Positions 26,389 through 35,500 of a stretch of DNA of 64,000 nt are shown here, piece after piece. The notes under the pieces are model-generated. The model was not told the DNA's origin and did not search any database. It saw nothing but the letters and a program-made list of their open reading frames with translations. The stretch's first letter is position 1, and the number at the start of each line of letters is the position of its first letter. The stretch comes from Xenorhabdus mauleonii (lineage in GTDB: Bacteria; Pseudomonadota; Gammaproteobacteria; Enterobacterales; Enterobacteriaceae). The position numbers were made by a program, and so were the translations under genes. Where the stretch lies: contig NZ_FORG01000011.1 of the NCBI RefSeq assembly GCF_900113945.1, positions 92,277 to 156,276 on the forward strand. Reading direction: 5' to 3'.

Positions 26389-26739
26389 TTATTTCTCCAG
26401 TTTTGCAAGATGTTTACGGTATTCCGAATCAGCCAGCCTAATCATATCATTATAAAAGCGTTTCTCGTTTACACCTGTTTTATCGCCCGCACACAAGACA
26501 ATGGCTCGGCGTGTAGGATCAAACGCAAAAAATGCCCTGATAGGATTACCTGCATGTTGTATACGCAACTCCTTCATATTAGAAAAATTGGAGCCATTTA
26601 ACGTATCAACATATGGCCTACCAAGTTTTGGTCCGAATTTTTCCAATATGCCCATAGCCTCATAAACTGATTCCCTGAGAGCGTCTTCTTGAGTCAAAAA
26701 CCACTCATCAAAGCACTCGGTTGTTATGATTTCCCACAT
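26389..26739 (-). CDS. higB: HigB-type RelE-family toxin
   Basis: A 116-residue Gp49-like/RelE toxin: MWEIITTECFDEWFLTQED, LGRPYVDTLNGSNFSNMKEL, RIQHAGNPIRAFFAFDPTRR and AIVLCAGDKTGVNEKRFYND are standard. It would cleave mRNA at the ribosome. Toxin-first order and tight spacing with higA are typical; both frames are intact, making this the only complete HigBA pair here. Confidence 0.85.
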   Translation of the reverse strand: MWEIITTECFDEWFLTQEDALRESVYEAMGILEKFGPKLGRPYVDTLNGSNFSNMKELRIQHAGNPIRAFFAFDPTRRAIVLCAGDKTGVNEKRFYNDMIRLADSEYRKHLAKLEK

Positions 26740-26747
26740 AGTGAACC

Positions 26748-26791
26748 TATAGCCTATTCATTATAATTAATAATATAACGAATAGGCTATA
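26748..26791. promoter_or_regulatory. HigBA operator palindrome
   Basis: TATAGCCTATTCATTATA (26748-26765) and TATAACGAATAGGCTATA (26774-26791) are an inverted repeat matching at 17 of 18 positions, starting nine bases upstream of the toxin start. A near-certain autoregulatory site; it probably overlaps the promoter. Confidence 0.75.
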
Positions 26792-27010
26792 ATTTCAAGA
26801 AAAACAGCCCAATGTGAGATCAAGCCTCTAGTAGTTAAATTGCTTAGAAAATTTACTGACCATTCCCGGTATGGGTCGTCGATTGCTGCGCCTTTTGTCA
26901 GTGAAATTAATCCTGAGCAATTCTCGCATGGCCGATAGCTCTCAGCTTGATGTGGATTCATGAAGGCACCGCCAAACTGGTTCGCATTACATTACCTGGC
27001 GCATTTTGAA

Positions 27011-27178
27011 TCTTGCCGGGTGCCCATGGTTGTCATAAAACTAGTTGTCCGCTTTAATCCGGTGCTCTTTCAGCAATTGCTTGAGAATATCGGGAACGGA
27101 TTGGAGCTGAAATATGCGACTGTCCTGATTGAGCGTTATTCGCCACATTTCCGGCAGCACACTAATCCTACAGCGATA
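27011..27178 (-). pseudogene. VgrG N-terminal-region fragment
   Basis: 56 codons read YRCRISVLPEMWRITLNQDS, RIFQLQSVPDILKQLLKEHR, IKADN, stop, FYDNHG: the gp27-like region of VgrG, with AAG to TAG in the middle. The FYDNHG end matches where the truncated VgrG at 12650-14509 begins to align, but the two pieces need not be from one gene. Surrounding sequence 26792-27010 and 27180-27246 holds nothing else I can support. Confidence 0.75.
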
Positions 27179-27246
27179 TCGGTTTGACCTCTGTACTGAA
27201 AAAGGAGCAATTTAAATGCTGCCAACACCACCATGTACAATGTGAC

Positions 27247-27603
27247 TTAGTTTTGTGCCACAAAATGGTTTAACTTGGCAACATCAAGACTGCCTGTTAT
27301 CTGCAGTGCAACAGGAATATTGTAGGCAATAGAATGGGTGTCGCTTATCTGACTCAGATACCACAGCCTTAACTGAGAACTTGTAACAGAGGACAGAGCT
27401 TCTTCTTTTTGATTTCCATTGTTATTTTCCTGATGAAGTTTCAACCACTCCATGAATGATTCTCCGCCCTCCTTTTCATCAGCATGCCTTTCTTTTTTAC
27501 TCTGCTCAGTGTTGCTTGCGCTACTTAATTGCTTAACCTTTCTGGCAATTTCTATCTTCTTTTCAGCGGAAAAAGAAGCCATACGCTTGAATGGATTTTT
27601 CAA
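27247..27603 (-). pseudogene. NRPS condensation-domain N-terminal fragment
   Basis: The last 50 residues read SSQLRLWYLSQISDTHSIAY, NIPVALQITGSLDVAKLNHF, the first motif region of a non-ribosomal peptide synthetase condensation domain, after a charged linker. The frame stops at VAQN, whereas a real NRPS runs thousands of residues. It is the 5' stub of a deleted biosynthetic gene. Start is probably TTG 27603 or ATG 27582. Confidence 0.65.
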
Positions 27604-27669
27604 GTTCGATGTCCATGTTCGATGTCCATATAGTTTGAATAAACAGGAGTTGGGGAGAGCATTAAACAG

Positions 27670-28010
27670 CTAAACTGGCTGCCCAAACTTAAGTAAATTT
27701 CCACTTGGATCAATTAGGTGGAACTCCAACATGCCCCCATGGAGTTTCCGCAAGCGGAGAGACTTCAGTCTGCGCTTGTAGTTCTTGAAACACACTTTGG
27801 ATATCTTACGAAAATATAGCAAGAAGTGTTCTCTGCAATGTACTTATCGTTACATGCCCAAAAATGGATTTCAGCTTCCCCTCTGCTAATTATCGCATAT
27901 TCATTAGAAACAAAATTGTCGCAATGGAACCCAAGTTTACTTGTGTAAAAGCCAACCAATTCATCTAGATCCAATGCAGCCAATACAGGGACAGCCTCCC
28001 AATCGCTCAT
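27670..28010 (-). pseudogene. Glyoxalase/bleomycin-resistance (VOC) protein, frameshifted
   Basis: Starts MSDWEAVPVLAALDLDELVG, then FYTSKLGFHCDNF and AEIHFWACNDKYIAENTSCY, typical of small VOC resistance proteins. After FV the frame is lost near 27807 and again near 27740; the other frames carry DIQSVFQELQAQTEVSPLAE and MLEFHLIDPSGNLLKFGQPV. Two indels make it a pseudogene. Confidence 0.75.
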
Positions 28011-28371
28011 ACATTTTCCCTTTTATTTATATATAATTTTTAAACGCTCAGCCGGAATTACCCCAAATTTTGCCTATATCTAACCCCACCTACATAAATC
28101 CGGCTTGATCATTTTGTTGTCATCCTCTGGCAATGCTGATTTGGCATCGTAATTTATAAAAGTATTGAACCACCGCATTTATTTTTAATTTAGCCCGCAT
28201 TTTTTGTTGCCGCAAATTATAACGTTACGCTACGATTTCCCTCGCTTAAGGGCGGGTCTGGGGGGTGAGGTTAGCTTTTTCGACGATTGCATAACTTTGA
28301 TATCAGCGCGAAACCAGATACCTAAAAGCGAACAGGCCGCCCAGTGCGGCCTTTTGACTTTTGGGAGAACT
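28011..28371. other. Leader region of the tail operon
   Basis: About 360 bases without a supported gene. It should carry the promoter of the tail operon; a small terminator-like hairpin lies near its end. GGGAGA at 28362-28367 is the ribosome-binding site for 28372. Confidence 0.4.
28335..28360 (+). terminator. Terminator-like hairpin before the tail operon
   Basis: GGCCGC (28335-28340), loop CCAGT, GCGGCC (28346-28351), then TTTTGACTTTT. It sits within 20 bases of the first tail gene, so it either ends an upstream transcript or attenuates the operon. Confidence 0.55.
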
Positions 28372-29025
28372 ATGATCCAGAGAATTGCGGTGATCAGCAC
28401 CATGAAAAAACCCGTGATGGTGCGGGCTGTGTTTAACGACGGTGAGTTGATTTTAGAAGACCGGAAACTGCTGCCGACAAAACGAAAAGCGATGCTGAAC
28501 GCGTTGTCAAAAGACCTGCCGAAAATGGTCAGGGCGGGATTTAAGGTGCTGGTGGAGGAGATCAGCGGTGACATCGCCGGGCATCTTGGCGCTGTCAGTG
28601 TCCAACTGAGCGATAAGCACCATGATGGCCGTCCCGTGATTGTCGTTGCCGTGGGGCGCTACAATGAGCTGAAACGGCAAGGCAGCATCCTTTATCCCCC
28701 GACGGGAAAAAATTTGTATGAGATTTCCCCCTCCCTGCTGGATGTGGAATTTAATACGGCCGGGGAGCCCATTTATCGCATTGACTGGGAGTCACTCACC
28801 CCCGAACACATCCTGATGCTGCTGGTGGTTTACAGCACCCAATTCAACAATGTGGCTTCGGACACGTACATTAAGGCCATGCAAACTGCGGCGGTGGATA
28901 GCGCCCCTACCCTATTCACATCACTGTTTAACCTGGTCAGTGCCTATGACAAAAACGTCGAACGGGACACCGTGTCTTCACCCTTAACCGGTACGCGTAT
29001 CGATAAAAATACGGTGATCTTATGA
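28372..29025 (+). CDS. Tail-module protein 1, unknown
   Basis: A 217-residue protein starting MIQRIAVISTMKK (ATG 28372 after GGGAGA; an open frame upstream to 28204 runs through the hairpin and is not coding). No family recognised. Two alpha/beta halves, with FNDGELILEDRKLLPTKRKA in the first and SLTPEHILMLLVVYSTQFNN in the second. Its stop overlaps the next start (ATGA), placing it in the baseplate/hub operon; baseplate or tail completion is inferred from that. Confidence 0.5.
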   Translation: MIQRIAVISTMKKPVMVRAVFNDGELILEDRKLLPTKRKAMLNALSKDLPKMVRAGFKVLVEEISGDIAGHLGAVSVQLSDKHHDGRPVIVVAVGRYNELKRQGSILYPPTGKNLYEISPSLLDVEFNTAGEPIYRIDWESLTPEHILMLLVVYSTQFNNVASDTYIKAMQTAAVDSAPTLFTSLFNLVSAYDKNVERDTVSSPLTGTRIDKNTVIL

Positions 29026-29354
29026 GTGCCTATTCACGACTGGATGACCGTTGCATTGCCGACCCGATCATTCGCGCCTACCTGCACCGGGAGATCATCG
29101 CCCAGTCTCAGCTGTACGACCATGCCAGCAATATCGCCTACACCCTCAAACCCGATGAGGAGTTCAGAGCCGATTTGGTCGCCTACCGGGTGTATAAAAA
29201 TGCCGTGCTGCGGTGGGTGGTCAGGCTGGTGGCCGGGCATGAAAGCGAGCTGGAACCCTTGCCGATCGGTGACACCCTGTCTTTGCCTTCTGCCGCCTGG
29301 ATACGCGATAGGGTCAGGCACTACGCTGATACCCCGGAGGTGATGAATGATTAA
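29022..29354 (+). CDS. Probable gp53-like baseplate wedge protein
   Basis: A 110-residue protein overlapping its neighbours by four and eight bases. RADLVAYRVYKNAVLRWVVR followed by LPIGDTLSLPSAAWIRDRV resembles the T4 gp53/LysM-type baseplate proteins, where a short wedge protein has a (Y)-x-N-x-x-(Y/L)-x-W motif and then a Pro-rich beta segment. The match is weak; position in a baseplate operon is the better support. Confidence 0.4.
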   Translation: MSAYSRLDDRCIADPIIRAYLHREIIAQSQLYDHASNIAYTLKPDEEFRADLVAYRVYKNAVLRWVVRLVAGHESELEPLPIGDTLSLPSAAWIRDRVRHYADTPEVMND

Positions 29355-30561
29355 TTTTTCCCGTACCGAGACAGGCCGGTATGAGACAGCGGGGTTGCAA
29401 CCCCGGGAATTTAACCGGCTGTTCAATCAAATCACCCAAGATCAACAGGCCAAACGCCGCCGACGCAAGGCCGGCAGGCTGCTCACGCCATCACTGTTGA
29501 AGAATAAGCAGTTTGATGATGTGATTGCGTTGGGAAAGAAGCGTGACGGCACGTTATTCACCCAAGACGACCTGAAGGCATTTGAACAAAACCGGCAAAA
29601 AGTCCGCACGGGGTTTCAGACCGGCACCGCCGGGATAACCTATCCCCAATTGATAGCCAGCTGCACCACGATTGATGTCAAACGGGCAAACAATACAGTC
29701 GATGATGGCTCCGGCATCAAAACCGCCGCCTTTATCGGTATGGAACACAATATTGCCCTTATCAGCGTCACGGCCTCCGACCAATCGAAAGACAAGCATC
29801 ACCGCGTGAAAATCCGCTTTGAAGAATGGGATACCGCGCTGGAGCACCTGTCAGTAGCAGAAAACAACACGTCGCGTGTGGTGCGCCAGCTGTGCGCTGG
29901 CCGGATGTCGTTTGATTGTGACTGTGGGCGCCATCACTATTGGTACCGCTACATTGCGACCGCCGGCAATTTCGCGGTCAGTCCCCCAAAAGAATACATT
30001 TACCCCAAAATCAGGAACCCAAACTTAAAAGGGGTGGCGTGTAAACACGTCATTCATGCCATGACCCGCATGCAGGCCGGCACCTGGCAATTGCAGGTTG
30101 GCCGGTTGTTGCAGAAAAACGCCCGCGCCACCCACTTTGGGGATGATGAGAAAAAAACCACGACGTTTTTTGGGAAAGACCAGCTGAAACAGCTTAACCG
30201 GAACCGAAAAAGTCAAACCAACCACACCGCGATAAAAAGTGAATACCAACGTTATCAACGGCGTCTGGCGGCACTGGAACAAAAACTCGAGCAAGATCCC
30301 AAGAAGCTGAATGCCTTGCGTTCACAGCTACAGAAAGTGAAAAAGCTCACCGATGCACAACGCCTGAAACTGCAAAAGAAGCAGGCACACATCAACCGCA
30401 TGAAAGCCCGGGAGCAGCTGTTAAAGCAGCAGCTGAAAGACGCGTTCAGCCTAAAAAAACAAGCCTTCATGGATGCACTCATCATGTCAGGGAAGAGTCC
30501 AAAACAAGCTGAAATCGCCTTCAACGAATACATGAATAAACAAACTAAAGGTCACGCATGA
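29347..30561 (+). CDS. Tail-module protein with SWIM-type zinc finger and coiled coil
   Basis: A 404-residue protein. Residues 191-234 hold C191-x-C193 ... C232-x-H234 (FDCDCGRHHYWYRY ... GVACKHVIHAM), the CxC-n-CxH signature of SWIM zinc fingers. From about residue 290 on it is a long Lys/Gln/Leu-rich coiled coil. SWIM fingers bind DNA or proteins and are unexpected in a baseplate operon. It overlaps both neighbours, so it is co-expressed. Perhaps a structural zinc site in a baseplate or DNA-facing protein; function unknown. Confidence 0.5.
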   Translation: MINFSRTETGRYETAGLQPREFNRLFNQITQDQQAKRRRRKAGRLLTPSLLKNKQFDDVIALGKKRDGTLFTQDDLKAFEQNRQKVRTGFQTGTAGITYPQLIASCTTIDVKRANNTVDDGSGIKTAAFIGMEHNIALISVTASDQSKDKHHRVKIRFEEWDTALEHLSVAENNTSRVVRQLCAGRMSFDCDCGRHHYWYRYIATAGNFAVSPPKEYIYPKIRNPNLKGVACKHVIHAMTRMQAGTWQLQVGRLLQKNARATHFGDDEKKTTTFFGKDQLKQLNRNRKSQTNHTAIKSEYQRYQRRLAALEQKLEQDPKKLNALRSQLQKVKKLTDAQRLKLQKKQAHINRMKAREQLLKQQLKDAFSLKKQAFMDALIMSGKSPKQAEIAFNEYMNKQTKGHA

Positions 30562-31292
30562 GCCGCTATGACACCTGGCTGGATGAGATACCAGACAATG
30601 AAATAACCGGGATGGACTCCGCGGAGTTACGATCCAACACAGACTGTGCTCGGCAAGCGCCGGAGCTGGTGGATTTAGAGGCAATCCACACGCCACCAGA
30701 AACGGCGACGGCAGACGAAAATCAGGCGCAGCCATCACACGCCGTTTTGCCCGTGAATTTAGCCACCCAAGGGCAGGATATCAGCCTGAAGCCCCGCTAC
30801 CAGGGACACGCCCCCTTAAATGATCTCGTTCGTCAGGACTGGATGACGATGGTAGAGGGCGATCCTGACAGCTATGATGCGTTACTCTATCGTCCCGTGG
30901 AGGATGCCCCTACACTGTCTCATGGCGATAGTCTTGAACTACCGGCTTTTACGGAGTTCAATAACCATCAACGCGAGCTTTCCTATACCGATCCGCAAAC
31001 AGTGAGGGTGCTGGACTGCCCTGATGAACGCGAATCCTTTACGGCCGTCGATACGGATGACAATCAAGATGGGGGCGTTGATGATTTTCTAGTGGTCAGG
31101 GTCGCCACCACCGGCGCACCGGTCGGTTCGATATTGGAATGGAACGAAGCCTTGTCTGATGGGCACGTCGCCCGCCGATTCTGGTACGTATTGCGTATTT
31201 TTACGTATGGCACGGCCTCTGTAGGCTCACTCTATTACTGCATCCCCGCCCGCAATTTCAGCCAGTCCGCCTTAGGTACAGACCATGAGTAA
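30558..31292 (+). CDS. Tail-module protein 4, unknown
   Basis: A 244-residue acidic protein. The first ~90 residues are low-complexity and acidic, probably disordered; the rest (from about residue 95) is a beta-rich domain ending FWYVLRIFTYGTASVGSLYY. No family recognised. Overlaps of four bases upstream and eight downstream keep it in the operon. Likely a baseplate component by context. Confidence 0.4.
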   Translation: MSRYDTWLDEIPDNEITGMDSAELRSNTDCARQAPELVDLEAIHTPPETATADENQAQPSHAVLPVNLATQGQDISLKPRYQGHAPLNDLVRQDWMTMVEGDPDSYDALLYRPVEDAPTLSHGDSLELPAFTEFNNHQRELSYTDPQTVRVLDCPDERESFTAVDTDDNQDGGVDDFLVVRVATTGAPVGSILEWNEALSDGHVARRFWYVLRIFTYGTASVGSLYYCIPARNFSQSALGTDHE

Positions 31293-32082
31293 AAATGAAG
31301 ACAACGATGTTCTCATGCGCATTAAGTCGCTGAAGCTCAAATCCAACGGGGAAAGGGAAGTCAGCGGTTTTCGGGGCATTGATATTGCCGTCGGCAACCA
31401 TATAGCCGCCTGCCTGAAAGGACTCACGGTAAATCAGCCTGACAGGCACAATCAAGGGTTTATTGACTTTCTCCGCCGTCCAGCGGGCGATCAGGTACTG
31501 CTTGGCCGTTTCGACGATATCAAGGATTTCATGCGAACCCTGCGCCAGGCGAAAGTCGGCAGAAAAAGCCAGTCAGATAACCCCTATGCCAATCCGGACG
31601 CCCTGCCCGTGATTAACCTCTCCCGCACCATGGATTACGATGTGATGCCGAACGACAGACAGATAAGGCGGGACAGGTATGGCGAGGTTTTTGAGGATAA
31701 CACGGTGGTGGCGGTTCTGGACGCCCACCCCGTCAACCTGGTTTACGATATTGTTGTCCTGTCGGCGGAGAAAGAGCCGTTATCGCTCCTGTGCAATGCG
31801 ATTGCCGTTCACTTTGCCACGATGATTTCCACCGGCTTTCATGCCCGCATCAATATAGCCCATGCGGAAGTCGACATTGAGTGTGCGTTCAATGATGCCA
31901 GAGACATTGCGTTTTCAGATGTGTCATTGCCGGTAATGGAAGACCGCCTCTTTGGCGCCAAAGCCAGCATAAAGGTACAGGCCGATATCATTATGGCGCA
32001 TGCCGTTGTCCCGCAGGTTGAAAAAAACGTCGTCAACACCCCCAAGGTGACGCCCAGAGGCCAGCATGGTACAGCAATCTAA
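31285..32082 (+). CDS. Tail-module protein 5, probable baseplate protein
   Basis: A 265-residue soluble protein, VFEDNTVVAVLDAHPVNLVY in the middle and a His/Ala-rich stretch (HFATMISTGFHARINIAHAE). I do not recognise the family. It precedes the hub gene with a 17-base overlap, so co-translation and baseplate-hub association are likely. Confidence 0.4.
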   Translation: MSKNEDNDVLMRIKSLKLKSNGEREVSGFRGIDIAVGNHIAACLKGLTVNQPDRHNQGFIDFLRRPAGDQVLLGRFDDIKDFMRTLRQAKVGRKSQSDNPYANPDALPVINLSRTMDYDVMPNDRQIRRDRYGEVFEDNTVVAVLDAHPVNLVYDIVVLSAEKEPLSLLCNAIAVHFATMISTGFHARINIAHAEVDIECAFNDARDIAFSDVSLPVMEDRLFGAKASIKVQADIIMAHAVVPQVEKNVVNTPKVTPRGQHGTAI

Positions 32083-33046
32083 CCAGTATTTTTTACAGTC
32101 CCTTGAGATTAACGGTGAAGTCTTACCGCGCGAATCGGTGACCTCCGTCGCCTACATCGAAATCGCCAAATTGGAAGCGCCGCTGTTGCTGCTGAGTGTC
32201 CGTGACGTCACCGGCTACGTGCTGGATAACATGGGGGTAAAAGAAGGAGCAGTGATAACGGCCACCCTGGGCGATCCCGAAGGCGAACAGGCTTTATTTA
32301 AAGAAACATTCTCTATCGTGTCTGCGCCGCTCAACAGGGATACCGTGACCATCACCAGTATCGCGATACCCATGCGCACGCTGCTTATTCCCACCAGCAC
32401 CCCCCGCTTTTTTGTTGATGCTGAACCCGAGAAGGTGATCCGCTCTCTGGCAAAAGGCCTCCATCCCGTCACTGACCCCTTTAACCGGCTGGGTACCTAT
32501 CATTTAAACATGGGGCAAAAACCGGCCACGCTGATCCGGCAAGTAGCAACAGACCACGGGGCATTGACCTGGACAGCCCGCGGTCAGCTGCATTTGAAAT
32601 CGATGATCGACCTCATCAAAACCAAACCCGCGTTCACCTACGAGTACAATAACCCGCAAGCGCGGTATCGTATTACCAAGATGCGTAACCTTAACGCCGA
32701 TTTTGCCGTCACGGCCGCCAAACAGCACCGCTATGTCGGTTACTCCATGACGGAAGGCTATCGCTCGTTCGGGGAGGCTTCACTGCCGGTGAAAATGGTG
32801 TCAGATGCCGACATGGGGACATTACAAAATCGGGGGCGGGTTCTGATCCCAAAACTGGATATCGAATGTACGGGCAATCCGGCAATTCAGGCGGGTTCCG
32901 TGATACAGGTGGTTATCCATCGTTATGATCCGGATAACCGTATTGATGAGTCCATCCCCAAGAATATGATTGTCGAGCGTGTGACACAGTTTGAAGAGCG
33001 TATTGCCTACAGTACCCGCATGATCCTGGGGGTACCCAATGCGTAA
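32066..33046 (+). CDS. Baseplate hub protein (gp27/gpD-like)
   Basis: A 326-residue protein in the position and shape of a tail hub: LQSLEINGEVLPRESVTSVA at the start, then beta-rich segments and LIRQVATDHGALTWTARGQL, which recalls the (I)L-x-x-(L)-A-x-x-x-(G)-(L)-x-W hub motif of VgrG/gpD proteins. The gene overlaps the spike gene (33039) by eight bases. It would form the ring that holds the spike. Confidence 0.6.
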   Translation: MVQQSNQYFLQSLEINGEVLPRESVTSVAYIEIAKLEAPLLLLSVRDVTGYVLDNMGVKEGAVITATLGDPEGEQALFKETFSIVSAPLNRDTVTITSIAIPMRTLLIPTSTPRFFVDAEPEKVIRSLAKGLHPVTDPFNRLGTYHLNMGQKPATLIRQVATDHGALTWTARGQLHLKSMIDLIKTKPAFTYEYNNPQARYRITKMRNLNADFAVTAAKQHRYVGYSMTEGYRSFGEASLPVKMVSDADMGTLQNRGRVLIPKLDIECTGNPAIQAGSVIQVVIHRYDPDNRIDESIPKNMIVERVTQFEERIAYSTRMILGVPNA

Positions 33047-33647
33047 CGCGCTCTATGGCAGCCACCGGGCAAGAGTCATCGCGACAGAGCACCCTGCCGG
33101 GCTGATGAAAGCCCAGGTGAAACTGTTATCATTGTGGGAGGGTATACCCGATGAGGCGTTACCGTGGGCGGAGTATCGCCTGTCAGTCGGGGGCGCATTT
33201 ACTCCCGCCGTCAAAGGCGATCTGGTCTGGGTTGAGTTTCCCTATGGGGGCGACAGTCGCTATCCCATGATCACCGGAGCCGCCCAGGACGCCCCTAACG
33301 GTATCCCGAACGTCGCGCCGGAAGCCGCCGGCCAAGGGGGTGCCTATGAAGCCCCTGCCGTGGCGGGTGCTCCCCCCTTGCCAGCCCTATCACCAACGAA
33401 AGATTTTGTGTATAAGCGCAATAACTTACTGGTCATTCATACCGCCGGAGGGGGTATCTCAATAACCAACATGGCAAGCGGGGCATGTATCGCGATGAAT
33501 GAAGCCGGGGACGTATTCCACCATGCGACCGGAGATTTTTTTCTGAATGTAGGAGGCAAAACAACGATAAAGTCTCAGGGGGAAATGACCTTTGAGAGTG
33601 CGGCGGGGTTTAAAGCGAAGGCGCCAGAATTCAGTTTTTCGCAGTAA
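33039..33647 (+). CDS. Tail spike (gp5/gpV-like, OB fold plus beta-helix)
   Basis: A 202-residue protein: an N-terminal OB-like region (SHRARVIATEHPAGLMKAQV, LVWVEFPYGGDSRYPMITGA), a Gly/Pro/Ala linker, then short beta-helix repeats (HTAGGGISITNMASGACIAM, TGDFFLNVGGKTTIKSQGEM) as in cell-puncturing spikes. The last ~50 codons are duplicated at 35501-35652, beyond an inserted cargo segment. The stop is at 33647. It would sit on the hub and be capped by the PAAR at 37502. Confidence 0.65.
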   Translation: MRNALYGSHRARVIATEHPAGLMKAQVKLLSLWEGIPDEALPWAEYRLSVGGAFTPAVKGDLVWVEFPYGGDSRYPMITGAAQDAPNGIPNVAPEAAGQGGAYEAPAVAGAPPLPALSPTKDFVYKRNNLLVIHTAGGGISITNMASGACIAMNEAGDVFHHATGDFFLNVGGKTTIKSQGEMTFESAAGFKAKAPEFSFSQ

Positions 33648-33743
33648 TCATTCCGGTCAATATAACAAAAGTAGATCGGTTGGGCGGGAAATAAAAAATC
33701 CATACAACCGATTTAACAAAACATATCACTAGCCATTATTTAA

Positions 33744-34037
33744 TCACAGATGATTATGTGGATCTTGCGTCTGGTGCAACACCGCTAGCACTTCAATACC
33801 CGTTGGAACTTCCCGATAATAGATAATATGACTCTCGACGGGAAAACTCAGCACACCAGAATGCAGATCTTCACTGCGATCACGCCCGGGGGATGGGTAA
33901 CGGTCAAGAATTTCCGTCATCGTCACACGCAGCGAAGTTGCATAAGCCTCCGCAACATGCGTTCCCCACCGCCGCATAGAATAAAGTCTTATTGCACGAA
34001 TATGTTCTCTGGCTTTCTTAGTAAACCGAACACTCAT
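33744..34037 (-). CDS. ParE/RelE-family toxin
   Basis: A 97-residue ParE-like toxin: MSVRFTKKAREHIRAIRLYS, RRWGTHVAEAYATSLRVTMT and ESHIIYYREVPTGIEVLAVL are standard features. ParE toxins poison gyrase; RelE ones cleave mRNA; I cannot decide from sequence alone. It starts two bases after the antitoxin and is antisense to the tail operon, inside the segment flanked by duplicated spike ends. Confidence 0.8.
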   Translation of the reverse strand: MSVRFTKKAREHIRAIRLYSMRRWGTHVAEAYATSLRVTMTEILDRYPSPGRDRSEDLHSGVLSFPVESHIIYYREVPTGIEVLAVLHQTQDPHNHL

Positions 34038-34039
34038 CC

Positions 34040-34309
34040 CTAAGCCTTACTCTCCAGTTCATCTATCGTCAACGGGGAAAACACATCATCAATACTATGT
34101 AATTCGCCACGATCAGCTTGTGCAATGGATTCCGCCAGCACCGCTTTTAAACTCTCTAATTTGAGGTTGGTGTACAGATCATATTCTTCAGGAGAGATAA
34201 CCACGGCCACAGGCTTGCCGTGCTTATTAATTTGCACAGGTTCACGTTGCACCTTCATAAGCAGGTCACCAAACTGGTTCTTGGCTAATTGAGCAGGAAT
34301 AATTTCCAT
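34040..34309 (-). CDS. Phd/YefM-family antitoxin
   Basis: An 89-residue Phd/YefM antitoxin: MEIIPAQLAKNQFGDLLMKV then PVQINKHGKPVAVVISPEEY. The C-terminal half is the toxin-binding tail. Antitoxin-first order with a two-base gap to the toxin is typical. Intact pair; probably stabilises the cargo insertion. Confidence 0.8.
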   Translation of the reverse strand: MEIIPAQLAKNQFGDLLMKVQREPVQINKHGKPVAVVISPEEYDLYTNLKLESLKAVLAESIAQADRGELHSIDDVFSPLTIDELESKA

Positions 34310-34508
34310 ACATCACTTTCCGTCTAAAATGGCTTGAATAGCTATTATAGCTAAAAGTTCAAAGAATCACCAGACTCACTGTGATCTCAAATCGCTTGGT
34401 TAATAGTGGTGAAAATATGAAAGTAGCTTATTCTGATAGATAGTTACTTTAACCAATCCAGCTGGTAAATAGGCGGGGTGAGTATTGAGCTAATCGGGAG
34501 GACGAACC

Positions 34509-35243
34509 ATGTCATTGGGAATATGGGGAACAGAGTTACTAAAGAGAAATTTCGACGAAGCCTATTACCTTGGCGACCATCAAGCGTTCATGCAATGGTG
34601 TATTCTTAATCAATACGATCCCGATGATACGTTAAGCAACGAAAAATTTAAGAATATTTCTAGCGTTGATCTGGGTAATATTCGCCGCAGTATCAGCATG
34701 TTATACACGGGTAACTGTGGTGCGCTAGCAGATTATTTCCTGAGTCATTCCGTTACCCGAACTCCCGTAGGTAATGATCTCGTTGAACATATATTGCAAA
34801 CTTTCGATTTCAATCAAAGTGGCCTATTCAGGATCACCATCGGAAACGCCTCCAACGGAAACGCCTCCGAAGGAAACATACACACCTTCATCGGAATACT
34901 CAAAGCCAATAATGATCAGGAAATAGAAATCCTTCAAGCCTGGAATAATAAATACTCAGTGACGGACTGGCTAAAAAAGAAACAGAATGTGTTCAGCATT
35001 TCGGAATTCGTCAATAACCTGAAAAACTTATCAAGCCTAGATTCCTTCGAGGAAGCCAGTAACGCTCTGTTTTCAACCTTGGAGAAAAAGAATCTACTGG
35101 AAAGGCAGGCCTACGTCACAAAATTCGCCTTCAAAGCGCTCGACTCTGCGAAAATGAACTCAATTCTCCATGGCGAACTCAATCGTTTCAACCTCAATGC
35201 TCCCCATTCTCGGGTAGCGAATATTGATCTAGAGCGCCGTTAG
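34509..35243 (+). CDS. Candidate papain-like cysteine-protease effector, tail cargo
   Basis: A 244-residue protein with GGGAGGA before ATG 34509. LYTGNCGALADYFLSH (C70), EGNIHTFIGI (H125) and EILQAWNNKYSVTDW (N146/N147) are in the order and local context of a Cys-His-Asn/Asp catalytic triad as in YopT-like and other papain-fold toxins. A short NGNAS repeat precedes the His. It has no signal peptide and lies in the tail operon just after the spike, within a segment flanked by duplicated spike ends. I infer an injected effector; protease or related acyl-transfer activity is a guess from the triad. Confidence 0.45.
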   Translation: MSLGIWGTELLKRNFDEAYYLGDHQAFMQWCILNQYDPDDTLSNEKFKNISSVDLGNIRRSISMLYTGNCGALADYFLSHSVTRTPVGNDLVEHILQTFDFNQSGLFRITIGNASNGNASEGNIHTFIGILKANNDQEIEILQAWNNKYSVTDWLKKKQNVFSISEFVNNLKNLSSLDSFEEASNALFSTLEKKNLLERQAYVTKFAFKALDSAKMNSILHGELNRFNLNAPHSRVANIDLERR

Positions 35244-35500
35244 GCGGCCATCTACTTGGCTACGGGAAATACTCAGAACCATGGCTCCGAGACGGGTGTT
35301 GTACTGGCAGTCACTATAGCTGTTAACGGGGTAAACGATGGTGCTCAAATCAGTGGGGGGCGAAATCCGACAGGACTATAATATGCATTTCCCCCTGATG
35401 GCGCCCTTGTGTGCTCTCCTGTTGGCGTTTGTTCAGATCGCACAATTCGGACTGAGTTCCCTTTAAATGCTCTACTCTCCCGCACACCTATCACCAATAT

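Noticed and set aside
28204..28371. N-terminal extension of the first tail protein
   Set aside because: It runs through a terminator-like hairpin and lacks a start signal; ATG 28372 has GGGAGA at good spacing.
29554..30294. Minus-strand frames of about 90 residues opposite tail genes
   Set aside because: Shadows in GC-rich coding DNA; overlapping plus-strand genes form a tight operon.
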